A stretch of 18,416 bases of DNA from NCBI GenBank assembly GCA_035315685.1, contig DATFXR010000308.1, positions 1 through 18,416 of the forward strand, in the 5' to 3' direction. The first letter of the stretch is position 1; the number at the start of each line of letters is the position of its first letter. Source of the DNA: QHWK01 sp035315685. Lineage in GTDB: Bacteria > Acidobacteriota > Vicinamibacteria > Vicinamibacterales > CAVVIG01. A program made the position numbers and the translations under genes. The notes under the pieces are model-generated. The model was not told where the DNA came from. It did not search any database and saw only the letters and a list, made by a program, of their open reading frames with translations. Shown piece after piece: positions 6,747-14,677 of this stretch.

Positions 6747-7151
6747 TCAGGCGTTGAGGCCGGAGCCGCGCTTGCGGCGGGCGGCCTTGGTCCGGCGCCT
6801 GGTGACGGTTGTCGAGCGCCCGTCGTGGAGTGCGTCGCGCAGCCGATCTTCGGCGCGGCGTTGTGGCTGCGGATCGAAGCCGTGTCGATCGATCTGCTCG
6901 CGAAGGCGATGCAACTGGTTCTCGAGTGAACCTGATTCAGCGCCGGGTCGCCAGGCGCGGGCGGGTGCGATCGCTTCAGCGTACGAGAGGTAGGTCCCAA
7001 TCGAAGCGACCACGATCCGCGCTTCCGTCGTCACGAGATCGATGCCGCCCAGCGACACGCGGATCCATGCGTCGATGACGATGCCCTTGTCGAGCACGTG
7101 GTCCAGAACATCGATAGCGCTGGCAACTGATGCGGTGCGGTCGAGGCTCAT
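6747..7151 (-). CDS. gvpJ: Gas vesicle structural protein, GvpA/GvpJ family, with basic C-terminal extension
   Basis: 134 residues. Residues 9-60 are the GvpA core: VASAIDVLDHVLDKGIVIDA, WIRVSLGGIDLV, TEARIVVASIGTYLSYAEA, matching the family's ..LDKGIVIDAWVRVSLVGIEL..EARIVIASVETYLKYAEA. GvpA is the main wall protein of gas vesicles at about 70 residues; GvpJ/GvpM relatives are longer and nucleate assembly. The extra 70 residues here (LENQLHRLREQI, a helical segment, then the very basic TRRRTKAARRKRG) favour GvpJ, and the symbol is given on that basis. The start at 7151 has no good Shine-Dalgarno. No other gvp gene (F, L, G, K, N) is in the window, so this is an orphan or the rest is elsewhere. 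It precedes the sigma/kinase/globin operon on the same strand. Confidence 0.85.
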   Translation of the reverse strand: MSLDRTASVASAIDVLDHVLDKGIVIDAWIRVSLGGIDLVTTEARIVVASIGTYLSYAEAIAPARAWRPGAESGSLENQLHRLREQIDRHGFDPQPQRRAEDRLRDALHDGRSTTVTRRRTKAARRKRGSGLNA

Positions 7152-7232
7152 GACGCGTTCGCGCGCTCGAGCGCCGGGATGCGCCCGCACAAACGCGTAC
7201 TGTCGTTCAGGTGACCGAACACGTGCTCCTCG

Positions 7233-7487
7233 TCAGTTGCAGTGCGTGGTGACCTTAACGAACACGTGACCGTCTCGAGCAATACGCGCTCGAGTGGCGG
7301 CTGGGCGAGCTCGGGGGAAGCACGATTCTCGTCGACGCTTCTTCGCGCTCGCGCCGCACGGTCATCGCGCGCTCGAGGTCCTCGCGCAGCCTGGCAGCGT
7401 CGGCCGACGTCTGTCGAAGTTGGAAAGGAGCGACGTGAGTCGCTCGCGATCGGAATCGGCCACTCTGCGAGTGTAGGACAAGCGCAC
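7233..7487 (-). pseudogene. Frame-shifted coding remnants upstream of the gas-vesicle gene
   Basis: No single frame reads through, but three pieces in different frames look protein-like with GC-rich third positions: YTRRVADSDRERLTSLLSNF (about 7478-7420), then TSADAARLREDLERAMTVRR and EREEAS (about 7418-7332), then SPELAQPPLERVLLE (about 7318-7275), with a possible end DGHVFVKVTTHCN and TGA at 7235-7233. Joined, these would be a short, charged, coiled-coil-prone protein. It may be a decayed accessory gene of the gas-vesicle protein or an indel artefact of assembly. A 119-residue open frame over 7148-7507 exists and overlaps the gvp start as ATGA, but its composition does not look coding. I do not recognise a family. 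Confidence 0.28.
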
Positions 7488-7498
7488 CGACTTGTCAC
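7470..7498 (-). promoter_or_regulatory. Candidate sigma-70 promoter GTGACA-N17-TACACT
   Basis: On the minus strand GTGACA (7498-7493, five of six matches to TTGACA) is followed after exactly 17 bases by TACACT (7475-7470, four of six to TATAAT). It would transcribe the remnant region and the gas-vesicle gene, possibly continuing into the sigma/kinase/globin operon. The -10 box is imperfect and the site is unproven. Confidence 0.35.
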
Positions 7499-7572
7499 TA
7501 GCAACAATGGTAGAGCTCACATCGTGGTCAGCTCGAGCGGCAGTGCTGCGCGTCGCGCGCGTTCTGATGAGC

Positions 7573-8088
7573 TCATCGTGGCGCGATCGTACCGTAGTCC
7601 CAATGCTCGTCGGCCTTGCCGTCCTTCATCCGCCACATGTCGAACCACGTCGTCGTGTAGGTCTTGCCGGGCGTTCGTGGATCGGGCAGCTCGCGGACGA
7701 TCGCGACGACGACGCGGTCGGCTTCAGCAGTCACCGCGACGATCTTGGTGCGCCAGCTGTTTCGGTCGGGGATCGGTTGCGACGGCCGACCGCTGAAGAA
7801 CTTCATCACCGGCTCCAGCCCGGACGCGACGTTCGGGTTGTGCTGGATGTACTCCTTCGTCAGGTACTCCGGCGCATCGTCCCAGTGGCCCGCTTCGAGC
7901 AGGTCCCGCATGATGTGCAGCACCACCTGCTTGTTCGCGTGGAGTTTCGGATCCGGACTGGTGAAGAGCGACTCTGGATCGGGCGAGCCGACGACCGGCG
8001 CCTGAGCGCTCGCCGGCGCCGCCGTGAGGAACGAGAGACACGTCACCAGCGCGAGAAGGCGAACAGCATGCTGTGTCATGGCGCCCAT
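7573..8088 (-). CDS. Secreted NTF2/SnoaL-like protein
   Basis: 171 residues with a signal peptide: MTQHAVRLLALVTCLSFLTAAPASA, cut near ASA-QA. The mature part is a cystatin-like cone fold of the SnoaL/NTF2 superfamily: helical LHIMRDLLEAGHWDDAPEYL, the conserved IQHNPNVASGLEPVMKFF, and the strands VVAIVRELPDP and TTTWFDMWRMKDGKADEHWD. Members with this HNPN...EHWD pattern are annotated as putative periplasmic polyketide-cyclase- or aldolase-like proteins of unknown substrate. Two starts are possible: 8088 (MGAMTQ) and 8079 (MTQHAV); neither has a strong Shine-Dalgarno and both leave the signal peptide intact. It begins 48 bases after the outer-membrane factor gene ends and lies on the same strand, so it could be at the end of the efflux transcript. 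Confidence 0.75.
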   Translation of the reverse strand: MGAMTQHAVRLLALVTCLSFLTAAPASAQAPVVGSPDPESLFTSPDPKLHANKQVVLHIMRDLLEAGHWDDAPEYLTKEYIQHNPNVASGLEPVMKFFSGRPSQPIPDRNSWRTKIVAVTAEADRVVVAIVRELPDPRTPGKTYTTTWFDMWRMKDGKADEHWDYGTIAPR

Positions 8089-8136
8089 CGTAGTGACTCG
8101 GCCGCGCGTGTCAAGGCCGATTCGCCGACCATCTGC

Positions 8137-9546
8137 TCAATCCGCCCACCCGCCACCGAGCGCGCGATACAGTTCGACGATCGACGCGAGCTCCTGGCGC
8201 TCCAGCGCCGCGAGATCGAGCTCGCTTCGAAACAGGCTCCGCTGCGCGTCCAGCACCTGCAGGTAACTGTCGAGACCGCCTTGATACCGGTCAGTCGACA
8301 GCCGCGTCGCGTCGCGCAGCGAGCCGACGAGCTGCGCCTGCTGCGCCCGCTGCTCGCCGGTCTTCTGATAGCCGGCCAGCGCGTCCGAGACCTCGCGGAG
8401 GGCGCGGTAGATCGTTCGTTGGTAGTTCACCACCAGCTCGCGCGCGACCGATTCCGACAGCCGCACGGTGGCGCGCGTGCGACCGGCGTTGAAGAGCGGC
8501 GCGACTGCCGCCGCGCCGATACTCCACGTGCGAGCCGGCGCCGTCAGCAGCTCCGTCAGGTCGCGGCTTTCGAGCCCGAGCAGCCCGGTGAGCGCAATCC
8601 GCGGAAAGTACTCGGCTCGCGCGACTCCGATCTGCGCGTTCGCCGCGACCAGCGCCTGCTCAGCCTGACGGATGTCGGGCCGCCGCTCCAGCAGCGTCGA
8701 CGGCAGACCTACCGGCACCGGCGGACGCGCGTTGAACGTGTCGACGAAGCCGGTGCTTCGCGCTACGTCCCCCGGCATCTGTCCGAGCAGCAGGCGGAGC
8801 GCGTCCTCCGTCTGTACGAGCTGACGCTGGAGGCTCGCGATCTGCGCGGTCGCTGCGTAGAGCAGTTGCTCCGCCTGCCGCGTGTCCAGCGCCGTCGCGA
8901 CGCCGCGTTCTCGGCGAAGCTGCGTCAAGCGCAAGCCGTCGGCCGCGACGTCTCGCGTGCGCTCGGCGATGATCAACTGCCGGTCGAGCGTCTGGAGTAG
9001 GAAATACGTGTCGGTCACGTCGGCGACCAGCGTGGTCACGACTCCGCGGCGGGCCTCCTCGGTCGCCAGGTACTGCGCCCGAGCGGCCTCGCTCAGTCGA
9101 CGTACGCGGCCCCACACATCGAGCTCCCAGGCGAGGGCGAATCCAACCTGGAAGTCGGCGACGTCGGGGCCGAGCGGGCTCGGCAGCGGGCGCGGGCCGA
9201 CTTCCGAGACGCGGTTCTTCGACGTCGCCGCCGTTCCCACGACGACCGGAAACAAATCGGCGCGGACGATGCCGAAGCGCTCGCGGGCCTGCAGCACGCG
9301 TTCCGCGGCAATCTGCAGATCGAAATTCTGCGCCAGCGCCGTCCGCACCAGCTGCGTCAGGGCGTCGTCCTTGAACAGATCGAACCAGTGAAGGTCGGCC
9401 AGCGACTCCGCGCCGACGGGCGCCGGCGCTGGCGCCGTATCGCGGAACGCCGGCGGCATTGCGACCGCCGGCCGCTGGTAGGTCGGACCGAGCGCGCACG
9501 ACGCTGCAAACACGGACAGTGCGACAGCGGCGATCACGTGCTTCAT
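8137..9546 (-). CDS. RND efflux outer-membrane factor lipoprotein (NodT/OprM family)
   Basis: 469 residues, the usual length for this family. The N-terminus has a lipoprotein signal ending FAASC (Cys17), then ALGPTYQRPAVAMPPAF, the classic OprM/NodT opening. Two outer-membrane efflux repeats follow: LVRTALAQNFDLQIAAERVL with ERFGIVRADLFPVV, and later DIRQAEQALVAANAQIGVAR with AEYFPRIALTG and LFNAGRTRATV. The tail YQGGLDSYLQVLDAQRSLF is also diagnostic. The trimeric protein forms the channel through the outer membrane and docks with the adaptor and the RND pump. The start ATG (9546-9544) overlaps the pump gene's TGA (ATGA), so production is coupled to the pump. It is the last of three genes in the operon. 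Substrate is not deducible. Confidence 0.95.
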   Translation of the reverse strand: MKHVIAAVALSVFAASCALGPTYQRPAVAMPPAFRDTAPAPAPVGAESLADLHWFDLFKDDALTQLVRTALAQNFDLQIAAERVLQARERFGIVRADLFPVVVGTAATSKNRVSEVGPRPLPSPLGPDVADFQVGFALAWELDVWGRVRRLSEAARAQYLATEEARRGVVTTLVADVTDTYFLLQTLDRQLIIAERTRDVAADGLRLTQLRRERGVATALDTRQAEQLLYAATAQIASLQRQLVQTEDALRLLLGQMPGDVARSTGFVDTFNARPPVPVGLPSTLLERRPDIRQAEQALVAANAQIGVARAEYFPRIALTGLLGLESRDLTELLTAPARTWSIGAAAVAPLFNAGRTRATVRLSESVARELVVNYQRTIYRALREVSDALAGYQKTGEQRAQQAQLVGSLRDATRLSTDRYQGGLDSYLQVLDAQRSLFRSELDLAALERQELASIVELYRALGGGWAD

Positions 9547-12500
9547 CGCAGTACCTCAGCCGGTTCCGAAGAACCGACACCTGGCCGTGTGGTGTCGACG
9601 GCGGCGGCCGTCCCGCCGCGCTCCGCCAGGCGCTGAATCACGACGTACAGCGCCGGTACGACGAACACGCCGAGCAGCGTCGCGGTCGCCATGCCACCAA
9701 ACACCGCGGTGCCAAGCGCACGCCGCGCCGCGGCGCCCGCGCCGGTTGCGATCACCAGCGGCAGCACGCCGAGAAGGAATGCCAACGAGGTCATCACGAT
9801 CGGCCGGAAGCGAAGGCGTGCGGCGTCGAGCGCCGCGCCCGCGATCGACGCGCCCTGCTCACGCCGCAACGTCGCGAATTCGACGATCAGAATCGCATTC
9901 TTCGCCGACAGCCCGATCAGCGTGATGATGCCGATCTGCGTGTACAAGTCGTACGCATACGAACGCACGCCCACTGCGATCAACGCACCGAGCAGACCGA
10001 GCGGAACCGCCAGCACGACGGCGAACGGCGTGCTCCAGCTCTCGTACAGCGCCGCCAGGAACAGCAGCACCAGAATCGCGGCGAACCCGAAGATGAACGG
10101 CTCGCTGCCTTCGCTGCGCCGCTGCTGGAAGACGGTGCCGGTCCACTCGTAGCCGAACCCCTCGGGCAGGACCTCGCGAGCCACCTGCTCGAGTGCGGCG
10201 GCAGCCTGCCCCGAGCTGAATCCGGGTGCGTTGCTGCCGGTGAGTTGTGCGGCGCGGTAGCGGTTGTAGCGATAGACCACTTCCGGCCCGGTCATCGCGC
10301 GCACGTCGACCAGCGTGCTGAGCGGAATCATGTCTCCGTCTCTCCCGCGCACGTGGAACTGATTGATGTCGTCCGGCCGAACGCGGAACTGCGGCTCGGC
10401 CTGCATCAGCACGCGCCAGGTGCGCCCGAAGCGGTTGAAATCGTTGACGTACAGCCCTCCGAGGAAGGTCTGCAGCGCCGAATAGACGTCGGTCACCGGC
10501 ACGCCCAGCGTCTGGGCCTTGTCGGTATCGAGATCGACGCGGAACTGCGGCACGGTGGTCCGCAGTCCGGTGTTGATCGACGCGATCTCCGGCCGCTGCC
10601 GCGCCGCCTGCACGAACGCCTGCGTCACCTCCGATAGCCGCGCCAGGTCGCCGTCGGTGCGATCCTGGAGCATCAATTCGAAGCCGCCGCTGGCGCCCAG
10701 TCCGAGAATCGGCGGCAGCCCGAAACCGAAGACGATGCCGCTTTGAAGCCGGGCCAGTTGCGGCTGCACCTGCCGAAGGATCGTCTGCTGATCCAGATGC
10801 ATCGCGCCGCGTTCCTCCCACGGCTCGAGCAGCGTGATGACGGTCGAGACGTTGGAGTTGATCGTGTTCGTCAGTCGATCGAGGCCGCCCAGCGTCGTCA
10901 CCGCTTCGACGCCAGGGTTGGCGCGCAGGATCTCCTCGACTTGACCGACGAGGCGATCGGTGCGCTCGATCGACGCGCCGTCAGGCAGACGCACGGCGAC
11001 GAAGAACACGCCTTGATCCTCGTCCGGCAGGAATCCTCCGGGCGCTCGCCGAAACAGCATGGCCGCGCTCAGGTAACAGACGCTCAGCGCCAACAGCGCG
11101 AAGGCCGATCGGCGCACGAGCGTCCTGACGCCGAGTTCGTATCGATCGGTCGTCCACGTGAAGGCCTGGTTGAACCAGCCGAAGACGCGCGTGAGCCGTC
11201 CCTGCCGCTGATCGGCCGGCTTCAGGATCAGCGAGCTCAGTGCGGGGCTGAGGGTCAGCGCGTTGAACGCCGACAGCAGCACCGACGCCGCGATGGTGAG
11301 CGCGAACTGCCGGTAGATCTGGCCGGCGATCCCGCCGAGGAACGAGACTGGAATGAAGACGGCGGCGAGGATGAATGCAATCGCGACGACCGGGCCGGAC
11401 ACTTCGTCCATCGCCTGAACCGTCGCCGCGCGCGGATTCATACCCTGATCGATCTTGTGCTGGACCGCCTCGACCACGACGATGGCGTCGTCCACGACGA
11501 TGCCGATTGCGAGGACGAGGCCGAACATGCTGGTGGTGTTGATGGAGAAACCGAGCAGCGGAAACAGCGCAAAGGTCCCGACGATCGACACCGGCACGGC
11601 GAGCAGCGGAATCAGCGTCGCGCGCCAGTTCTGCAGGAACATGAACACGACGAGAACGACCAGCCCGATTGCTTCGAACAGTGTCACCACCACGTCGGCG
11701 ATCGAGGTCCTCACATAGCGCGTGGCGTCGAAACCTACCCGATAATCGAGTCCTGCCGGGAACCGCGTCCGGGCCTCGTCGAGAAACGTCGTGACGCGGT
11801 CGGCGGTGTCGACGGCATTCGCGCCAGGTGAGAGGTAGACGATGACGACGCTCGCCGGCTTCTTGTCGAATCGCGAAAAGGTCTTGTAGTCCTGCGCGCC
11901 GAGCTCGACCCTGGCGAGATCGCGGATCCGCAGCAGCGATCCGTCGGGCTGCGCGCGGAGCACGATGTCGCCGAACTGCTGCGGCTCGACCAGACGGCCG
12001 GCGGCGTTCACCGGATACTGCAGGTCGATGCCGGACGCGACCGGCGGCTGACCGAGCGTGCCGGACGGGTTCTGACGATTCTGCGCCTGGATCGCCGTGC
12101 TGATGTCCGTCGCCGTCACGCCGAGCGTCGCCATCTTGGACGGATTCACCCACACCCGCATGCCGTAGTCCTGGCGCGAGGCGAGCCGCGCGTCGCCGAC
12201 GCCCGGCAGGCTGGCAATCCGATCGAGCACGTTGATCGTCACGAAGTTGTTGAGGAACATCGCGTCGTAGCGATCGTCCTTCGAGGTGAACGACATGCCG
12301 AGGAGGATCGCGGTCGAGAGCTTCTTGACCGCGACCCCTTCGCGCTGCACCTCGGAGGGCAGCGCCGGCAGCGCCAGGTTGACGCGGTTCTGCGTCTGGA
12401 CCACGGCGGTGTCCACGTTGGTGCCGAGATCGAACGTGACGTCAACGGTCAGGACGCCGTCGTTCGAGCTTCGTGAGAAGAAGTAGAGCATCCCGTCGAG

Positions 12501-12713
12501 CGCGACCAGCTGCTGCTCGATCGGCTGCGCCACGGTGCGCTCGAGATCCTGGGCGTTCGCTCCGCGAAAGTTCGCGGTGATCTGCACGACCGGCGGCACC
12601 ACCTCCGGGTAGGTGGCTATCGGAAGAGTGGGGATGGCCGCGGCGCCGAGCAGGATCGTGACGACGGCGATGACGATGGCGAAAATCGGCCGATCGATGA
12701 AGAACCTGGCCAT
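9543..12713 (-). CDS. RND multidrug efflux pump, HAE1 (AcrB/MexB) family
   Basis: 1056 residues, the usual length. It opens MARFFIDRPIFAIVIAVVTI, a transmembrane helix typical of HAE1 pumps, and contains two large periplasmic loops and twelve expected membrane helices. The proton-relay acid pair is present in TM4, GLVLAIGIVVDDAIVVVEA (Asp408-Asp409), with its partner Lys in GLSAKNAILIVEFA (TM10). Other landmarks are FMFLQNWRATLIPLLAVPVS, SALNALTLSPALS-like SAFNALTLSPALSSLIL, and RFRPIVMTSLAFLLGVLPL. HAE1 pumps export hydrophobic compounds through the tripartite complex. The start at 12713 lies 3 bases after the adaptor stop (12717), and its stop overlaps the outer-membrane factor start. Intact, nothing missing. 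Confidence 0.97.
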   Translation of the reverse strand: MARFFIDRPIFAIVIAVVTILLGAAAIPTLPIATYPEVVPPVVQITANFRGANAQDLERTVAQPIEQQLVALDGMLYFFSRSSNDGVLTVDVTFDLGTNVDTAVVQTQNRVNLALPALPSEVQREGVAVKKLSTAILLGMSFTSKDDRYDAMFLNNFVTINVLDRIASLPGVGDARLASRQDYGMRVWVNPSKMATLGVTATDISTAIQAQNRQNPSGTLGQPPVASGIDLQYPVNAAGRLVEPQQFGDIVLRAQPDGSLLRIRDLARVELGAQDYKTFSRFDKKPASVVIVYLSPGANAVDTADRVTTFLDEARTRFPAGLDYRVGFDATRYVRTSIADVVVTLFEAIGLVVLVVFMFLQNWRATLIPLLAVPVSIVGTFALFPLLGFSINTTSMFGLVLAIGIVVDDAIVVVEAVQHKIDQGMNPRAATVQAMDEVSGPVVAIAFILAAVFIPVSFLGGIAGQIYRQFALTIAASVLLSAFNALTLSPALSSLILKPADQRQGRLTRVFGWFNQAFTWTTDRYELGVRTLVRRSAFALLALSVCYLSAAMLFRRAPGGFLPDEDQGVFFVAVRLPDGASIERTDRLVGQVEEILRANPGVEAVTTLGGLDRLTNTINSNVSTVITLLEPWEERGAMHLDQQTILRQVQPQLARLQSGIVFGFGLPPILGLGASGGFELMLQDRTDGDLARLSEVTQAFVQAARQRPEIASINTGLRTTVPQFRVDLDTDKAQTLGVPVTDVYSALQTFLGGLYVNDFNRFGRTWRVLMQAEPQFRVRPDDINQFHVRGRDGDMIPLSTLVDVRAMTGPEVVYRYNRYRAAQLTGSNAPGFSSGQAAAALEQVAREVLPEGFGYEWTGTVFQQRRSEGSEPFIFGFAAILVLLFLAALYESWSTPFAVVLAVPLGLLGALIAVGVRSYAYDLYTQIGIITLIGLSAKNAILIVEFATLRREQGASIAGAALDAARLRFRPIVMTSLAFLLGVLPLVIATGAGAAARRALGTAVFGGMATATLLGVFVVPALYVVIQRLAERGGTAAAVDTTRPGVGSSEPAEVLR

Positions 12714-12716
12714 CGG

Positions 12717-13916
12717 TCACCGTCCGCCCGCCGCAATCGGCTCGCTGTAGGCGCGCGCCGTCACCGGCGCACCGGGACGCACTTTCTGAAGGCCGTCGAC
12801 GATCACCGCAACTCCGGACTCGAGACCCTGCTCGATGATCCAGCGCTGATCGACCCGGTCGCCGGTGACCACGCGGCGCTCCTCCACGATGCCGTCCGGG
12901 CCGACGGTGAGGACCGAATGCTGCCCCTGCAGCTCCTGGACGGCCCGCTGCGGCACCAGCATCGCGCGGCGCCGCTCCGCGGTGCGCACCCGAACCCGGA
13001 CGAACTGTCCTGGCAGCACCGCGTGATTGCCATTGCGGAACCTCGCCTGGACCTCGAGCGTGCCGGTCTTCGTGTTGACGCTGTTCAACGTGCTCGCGAT
13101 GTGTCCGGGGGAGGGCGGCACGGCGCCGTCGCTGAGGATCAGCTCGATCGGCAATGATCCGCCGGTCGAGCGCTGAAACAGCGGCAGCTCCGCCTCACTT
13201 ACCTGGAACCGCACCCAGATCGGATCGAGCGGCACGATCGTCGTCAGCGGCTGCGGGGACGTTCTCGTGACGAGGCCGCCGACCTGCAGCAGGCTGTCGC
13301 CAATCCGTCCGCTGATCGGCGCGCGGATGGTCGCGTATTCGAGATTCAACTCCGCCGTCCGCAGGATCGCGCGGTTGGCTGCGACGGTCGCCTGGCGGGC
13401 CACGACCGCGGCCTCGCCGGCCTGGCGCGCGGCGAGCGCGTTGTCGAGATCCTGGCGCGGCGCCGCTTCTTCCTTGACGAGCGGGTCGAGCCGTTCGACA
13501 TCCTGCCGGGCCTTCAGGAGCGTGGCTTCGGCCTGTGCGATGTCGGCGGTCGCCTGCGCGAGCGCACCACGCGCACGCTCGACCTCGGCCTCGTAGGGCC
13601 GGACGTCGAGCACGTACAGGACCTGGCCGGCCTGCACGTCGGATCCGATCTCGAAGGCGCGGCGATCGACGTAGCCGTCGACGCGTCCGCGCACCTCGAC
13701 CAGATCACGAGCGTAGGTGCGCGCCGGGTAGTCGCGGTAGGTCGCGACGTCTTCCGCAGCCACGGACACGACGCTGACGGCGGCCGGCGAAGGGCGCGCG
13801 GCGCGGATCGTCGCCGCCTTGCTGCGGCTGCCGGCCAGCAGCGCGATCGCGACGGCGGCGACCAGAATGCCGGTCACCGCCCAGTAGGTTCGTTGCCGTT
13901 GCGTGGACCTGATCAT
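12717..13916 (-). CDS. RND efflux periplasmic adaptor (AcrA/HlyD family)
   Basis: 399 residues. An N-terminal membrane anchor (about 11-28, YWAVTGILVAAVAIALLAG) has no lipobox. Next comes the split lipoyl domain: VEVRGRVDGYVDRRAFEIG with VQAGQVLYVLDVRPYEAEV, and its second half LEYATIRAPISGRIGDSLLQ. Between these is an alpha hairpin (ARGALAQATADIAQAEATLL and on). Beta-barrel and membrane-proximal parts follow, ending LVPQRAVQELQGQHSVLTVG and VRPGAPVTARAY. The adaptor links the pump to the outer-membrane channel. The start at 13916 is fixed by GGAGG (13924-13928) 7 bases upstream; a longer frame to 13967 would run into the operator region. It is the first gene of the operon, divergent from the TetR-type regulator, and 3 bases from the pump gene. 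Confidence 0.95.
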   Translation of the reverse strand: MIRSTQRQRTYWAVTGILVAAVAIALLAGSRSKAATIRAARPSPAAVSVVSVAAEDVATYRDYPARTYARDLVEVRGRVDGYVDRRAFEIGSDVQAGQVLYVLDVRPYEAEVERARGALAQATADIAQAEATLLKARQDVERLDPLVKEEAAPRQDLDNALAARQAGEAAVVARQATVAANRAILRTAELNLEYATIRAPISGRIGDSLLQVGGLVTRTSPQPLTTIVPLDPIWVRFQVSEAELPLFQRSTGGSLPIELILSDGAVPPSPGHIASTLNSVNTKTGTLEVQARFRNGNHAVLPGQFVRVRVRTAERRRAMLVPQRAVQELQGQHSVLTVGPDGIVEERRVVTGDRVDQRWIIEQGLESGVAVIVDGLQKVRPGAPVTARAYSEPIAAGGR

Positions 13917-13947
13917 CGTGCCGCCTCCACCAGCCGCCGACCAATTT

Positions 13948-13964
13948 TTAATGACGACCGTCAT
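13948..13964. promoter_or_regulatory. TetR-type operator copy 1, TTAATGACGACCGTCAT
   Basis: ATGACGACCGTCAT (13951-13964) is palindromic except for the central pair and is preceded by TTA. The same 17 bases recur at 13976-13992 with one difference. It lies 32 bases upstream of the adaptor start, so a bound repressor would block the efflux operon. No clear promoter can be picked for that operon here. Confidence 0.65.
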
Positions 13965-13975
13965 CAATAGATGTA

Positions 13976-13992
13976 TTAATGACGATCGTCAT
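13976..13992. promoter_or_regulatory. TetR-type operator copy 2, perfect palindrome ATGACGATCGTCAT
   Basis: ATGACGATCGTCAT (13979-13992) is a perfect 14-bp palindrome, with TTA in front as in copy 1. The centres of the two copies are 28 bp apart. Copy 2 ends 2 bases before the TATAAT at 13994-13999, filling the -35/-10 spacer of the regulator's own promoter, which is where an autorepressor binds. Confidence 0.75.
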
Positions 13993-13993
13993 G

Positions 13994-13999
13994 TATAAT
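13994..13999 (+). promoter_or_regulatory. -10 box TATAAT of the TetR-family regulator gene
   Basis: A perfect TATAAT lies 26 bases before the chosen GTG at 14026. The -35 position, 17 bases upstream (13971-13976, ATGTAT), is a poor match, so the promoter may lean on its -10 box. It touches operator copy 2. Confidence 0.6.
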
Positions 14000-14025
14000 G
14001 TCAAGTGGCTTCTGGGGGAGGACCT

Positions 14026-14589
14026 GTGAGAGTGACGCGCGAGCAGGCGGCGGCGAACCGCGAGAAGATCCTCGCCGTGGCCGGCAGGCTGTTCCGCGAG
14101 CGGGGCTACGCCGGCGTCGGCGTCGACGACATCATGCGGCGCGCCGGTCTCACCCACGGCGGCTTCTACAACCACTTTGCCTCGAAGGACGACCTCGCCG
14201 CCGAGATCACGGCGCGCGTCCTCGGGAAAGGCGGGTGGCTGCAGCGACTGACTGGCCGCGGTCATCCGTCGCTGCGCGAGGTGATCGGCGCGTATCTCTC
14301 GCCGGCCCATCGCGACGATCGCGGCACCGGTTGCCTGGTCGCGGCGCTGAGCGCCGACGTCGTCCGGCAACCGCGCGGCGTCCGTCGCGCGTTCACCGAC
14401 GGCCTTCGCGTCCGCATCGACGCGCTGACGACGCTGGTGTCCGGCCGGTCGGCGGCCGCGCGGCGGAGAAAGGCGCTGGCGACGCTGGCCGGCCTGGTCG
14501 GCGCGCTCACGCTGTCTCGCGCCGTTGACGACCCCGAGCTCTCCGACGACATCCTCGATGCCGTCGTCGCGACGTTCGCCCGCATCTGA
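14026..14589 (+). CDS. TetR/AcrR-family transcriptional repressor of the efflux operon
   Basis: 187 residues from this start. MRVTREQAAANREKILAVAG, then RLFRERGYAGVGVDDIMRRA and GLTHGGFYNHFASKDDL (about residues 1-57), is the TetR DNA-binding domain with its helix-turn-helix; the HGGFYNHFxSK block is a familiar subgroup signature. The rest is the helical ligand-binding domain, including GTGCLVAALSADV. It probably represses the divergent adaptor-pump-channel operon and itself through the two palindromes at 13948-13992, and is released by a pump substrate. GTG 14026 is preferred because it gives the usual MRVTREQ opening; GTG 14032 has better spacing from GGAGG (14017-14021), and GTG 14005 would include the binding site itself in the coding frame. 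The effector is unknown. Confidence 0.92.
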   Translation: MRVTREQAAANREKILAVAGRLFRERGYAGVGVDDIMRRAGLTHGGFYNHFASKDDLAAEITARVLGKGGWLQRLTGRGHPSLREVIGAYLSPAHRDDRGTGCLVAALSADVVRQPRGVRRAFTDGLRVRIDALTTLVSGRSAAARRRKALATLAGLVGALTLSRAVDDPELSDDILDAVVATFARI

Positions 14590-14677
14590 AACGCCGATGT
14601 CGGGACTGCGTCTTCGCGTCTGCGTGGTGTCGCGGCACCGCGCGATGGTCAGATTCGGAAGATGAGTCCGGCAGTCG

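Noticed and set aside
7148..7507. 119-residue open frame overlapping the gvp start as ATGA
   Set aside because: Its codon use and residue composition change along its length and better coding signal moves between frames; kept only as a remnant call.
9459..11831. Two long plus-strand open frames opposite the RND pump
   Set aside because: Rich in Arg, Gln and His, no family features; they are shadows of the pump gene.
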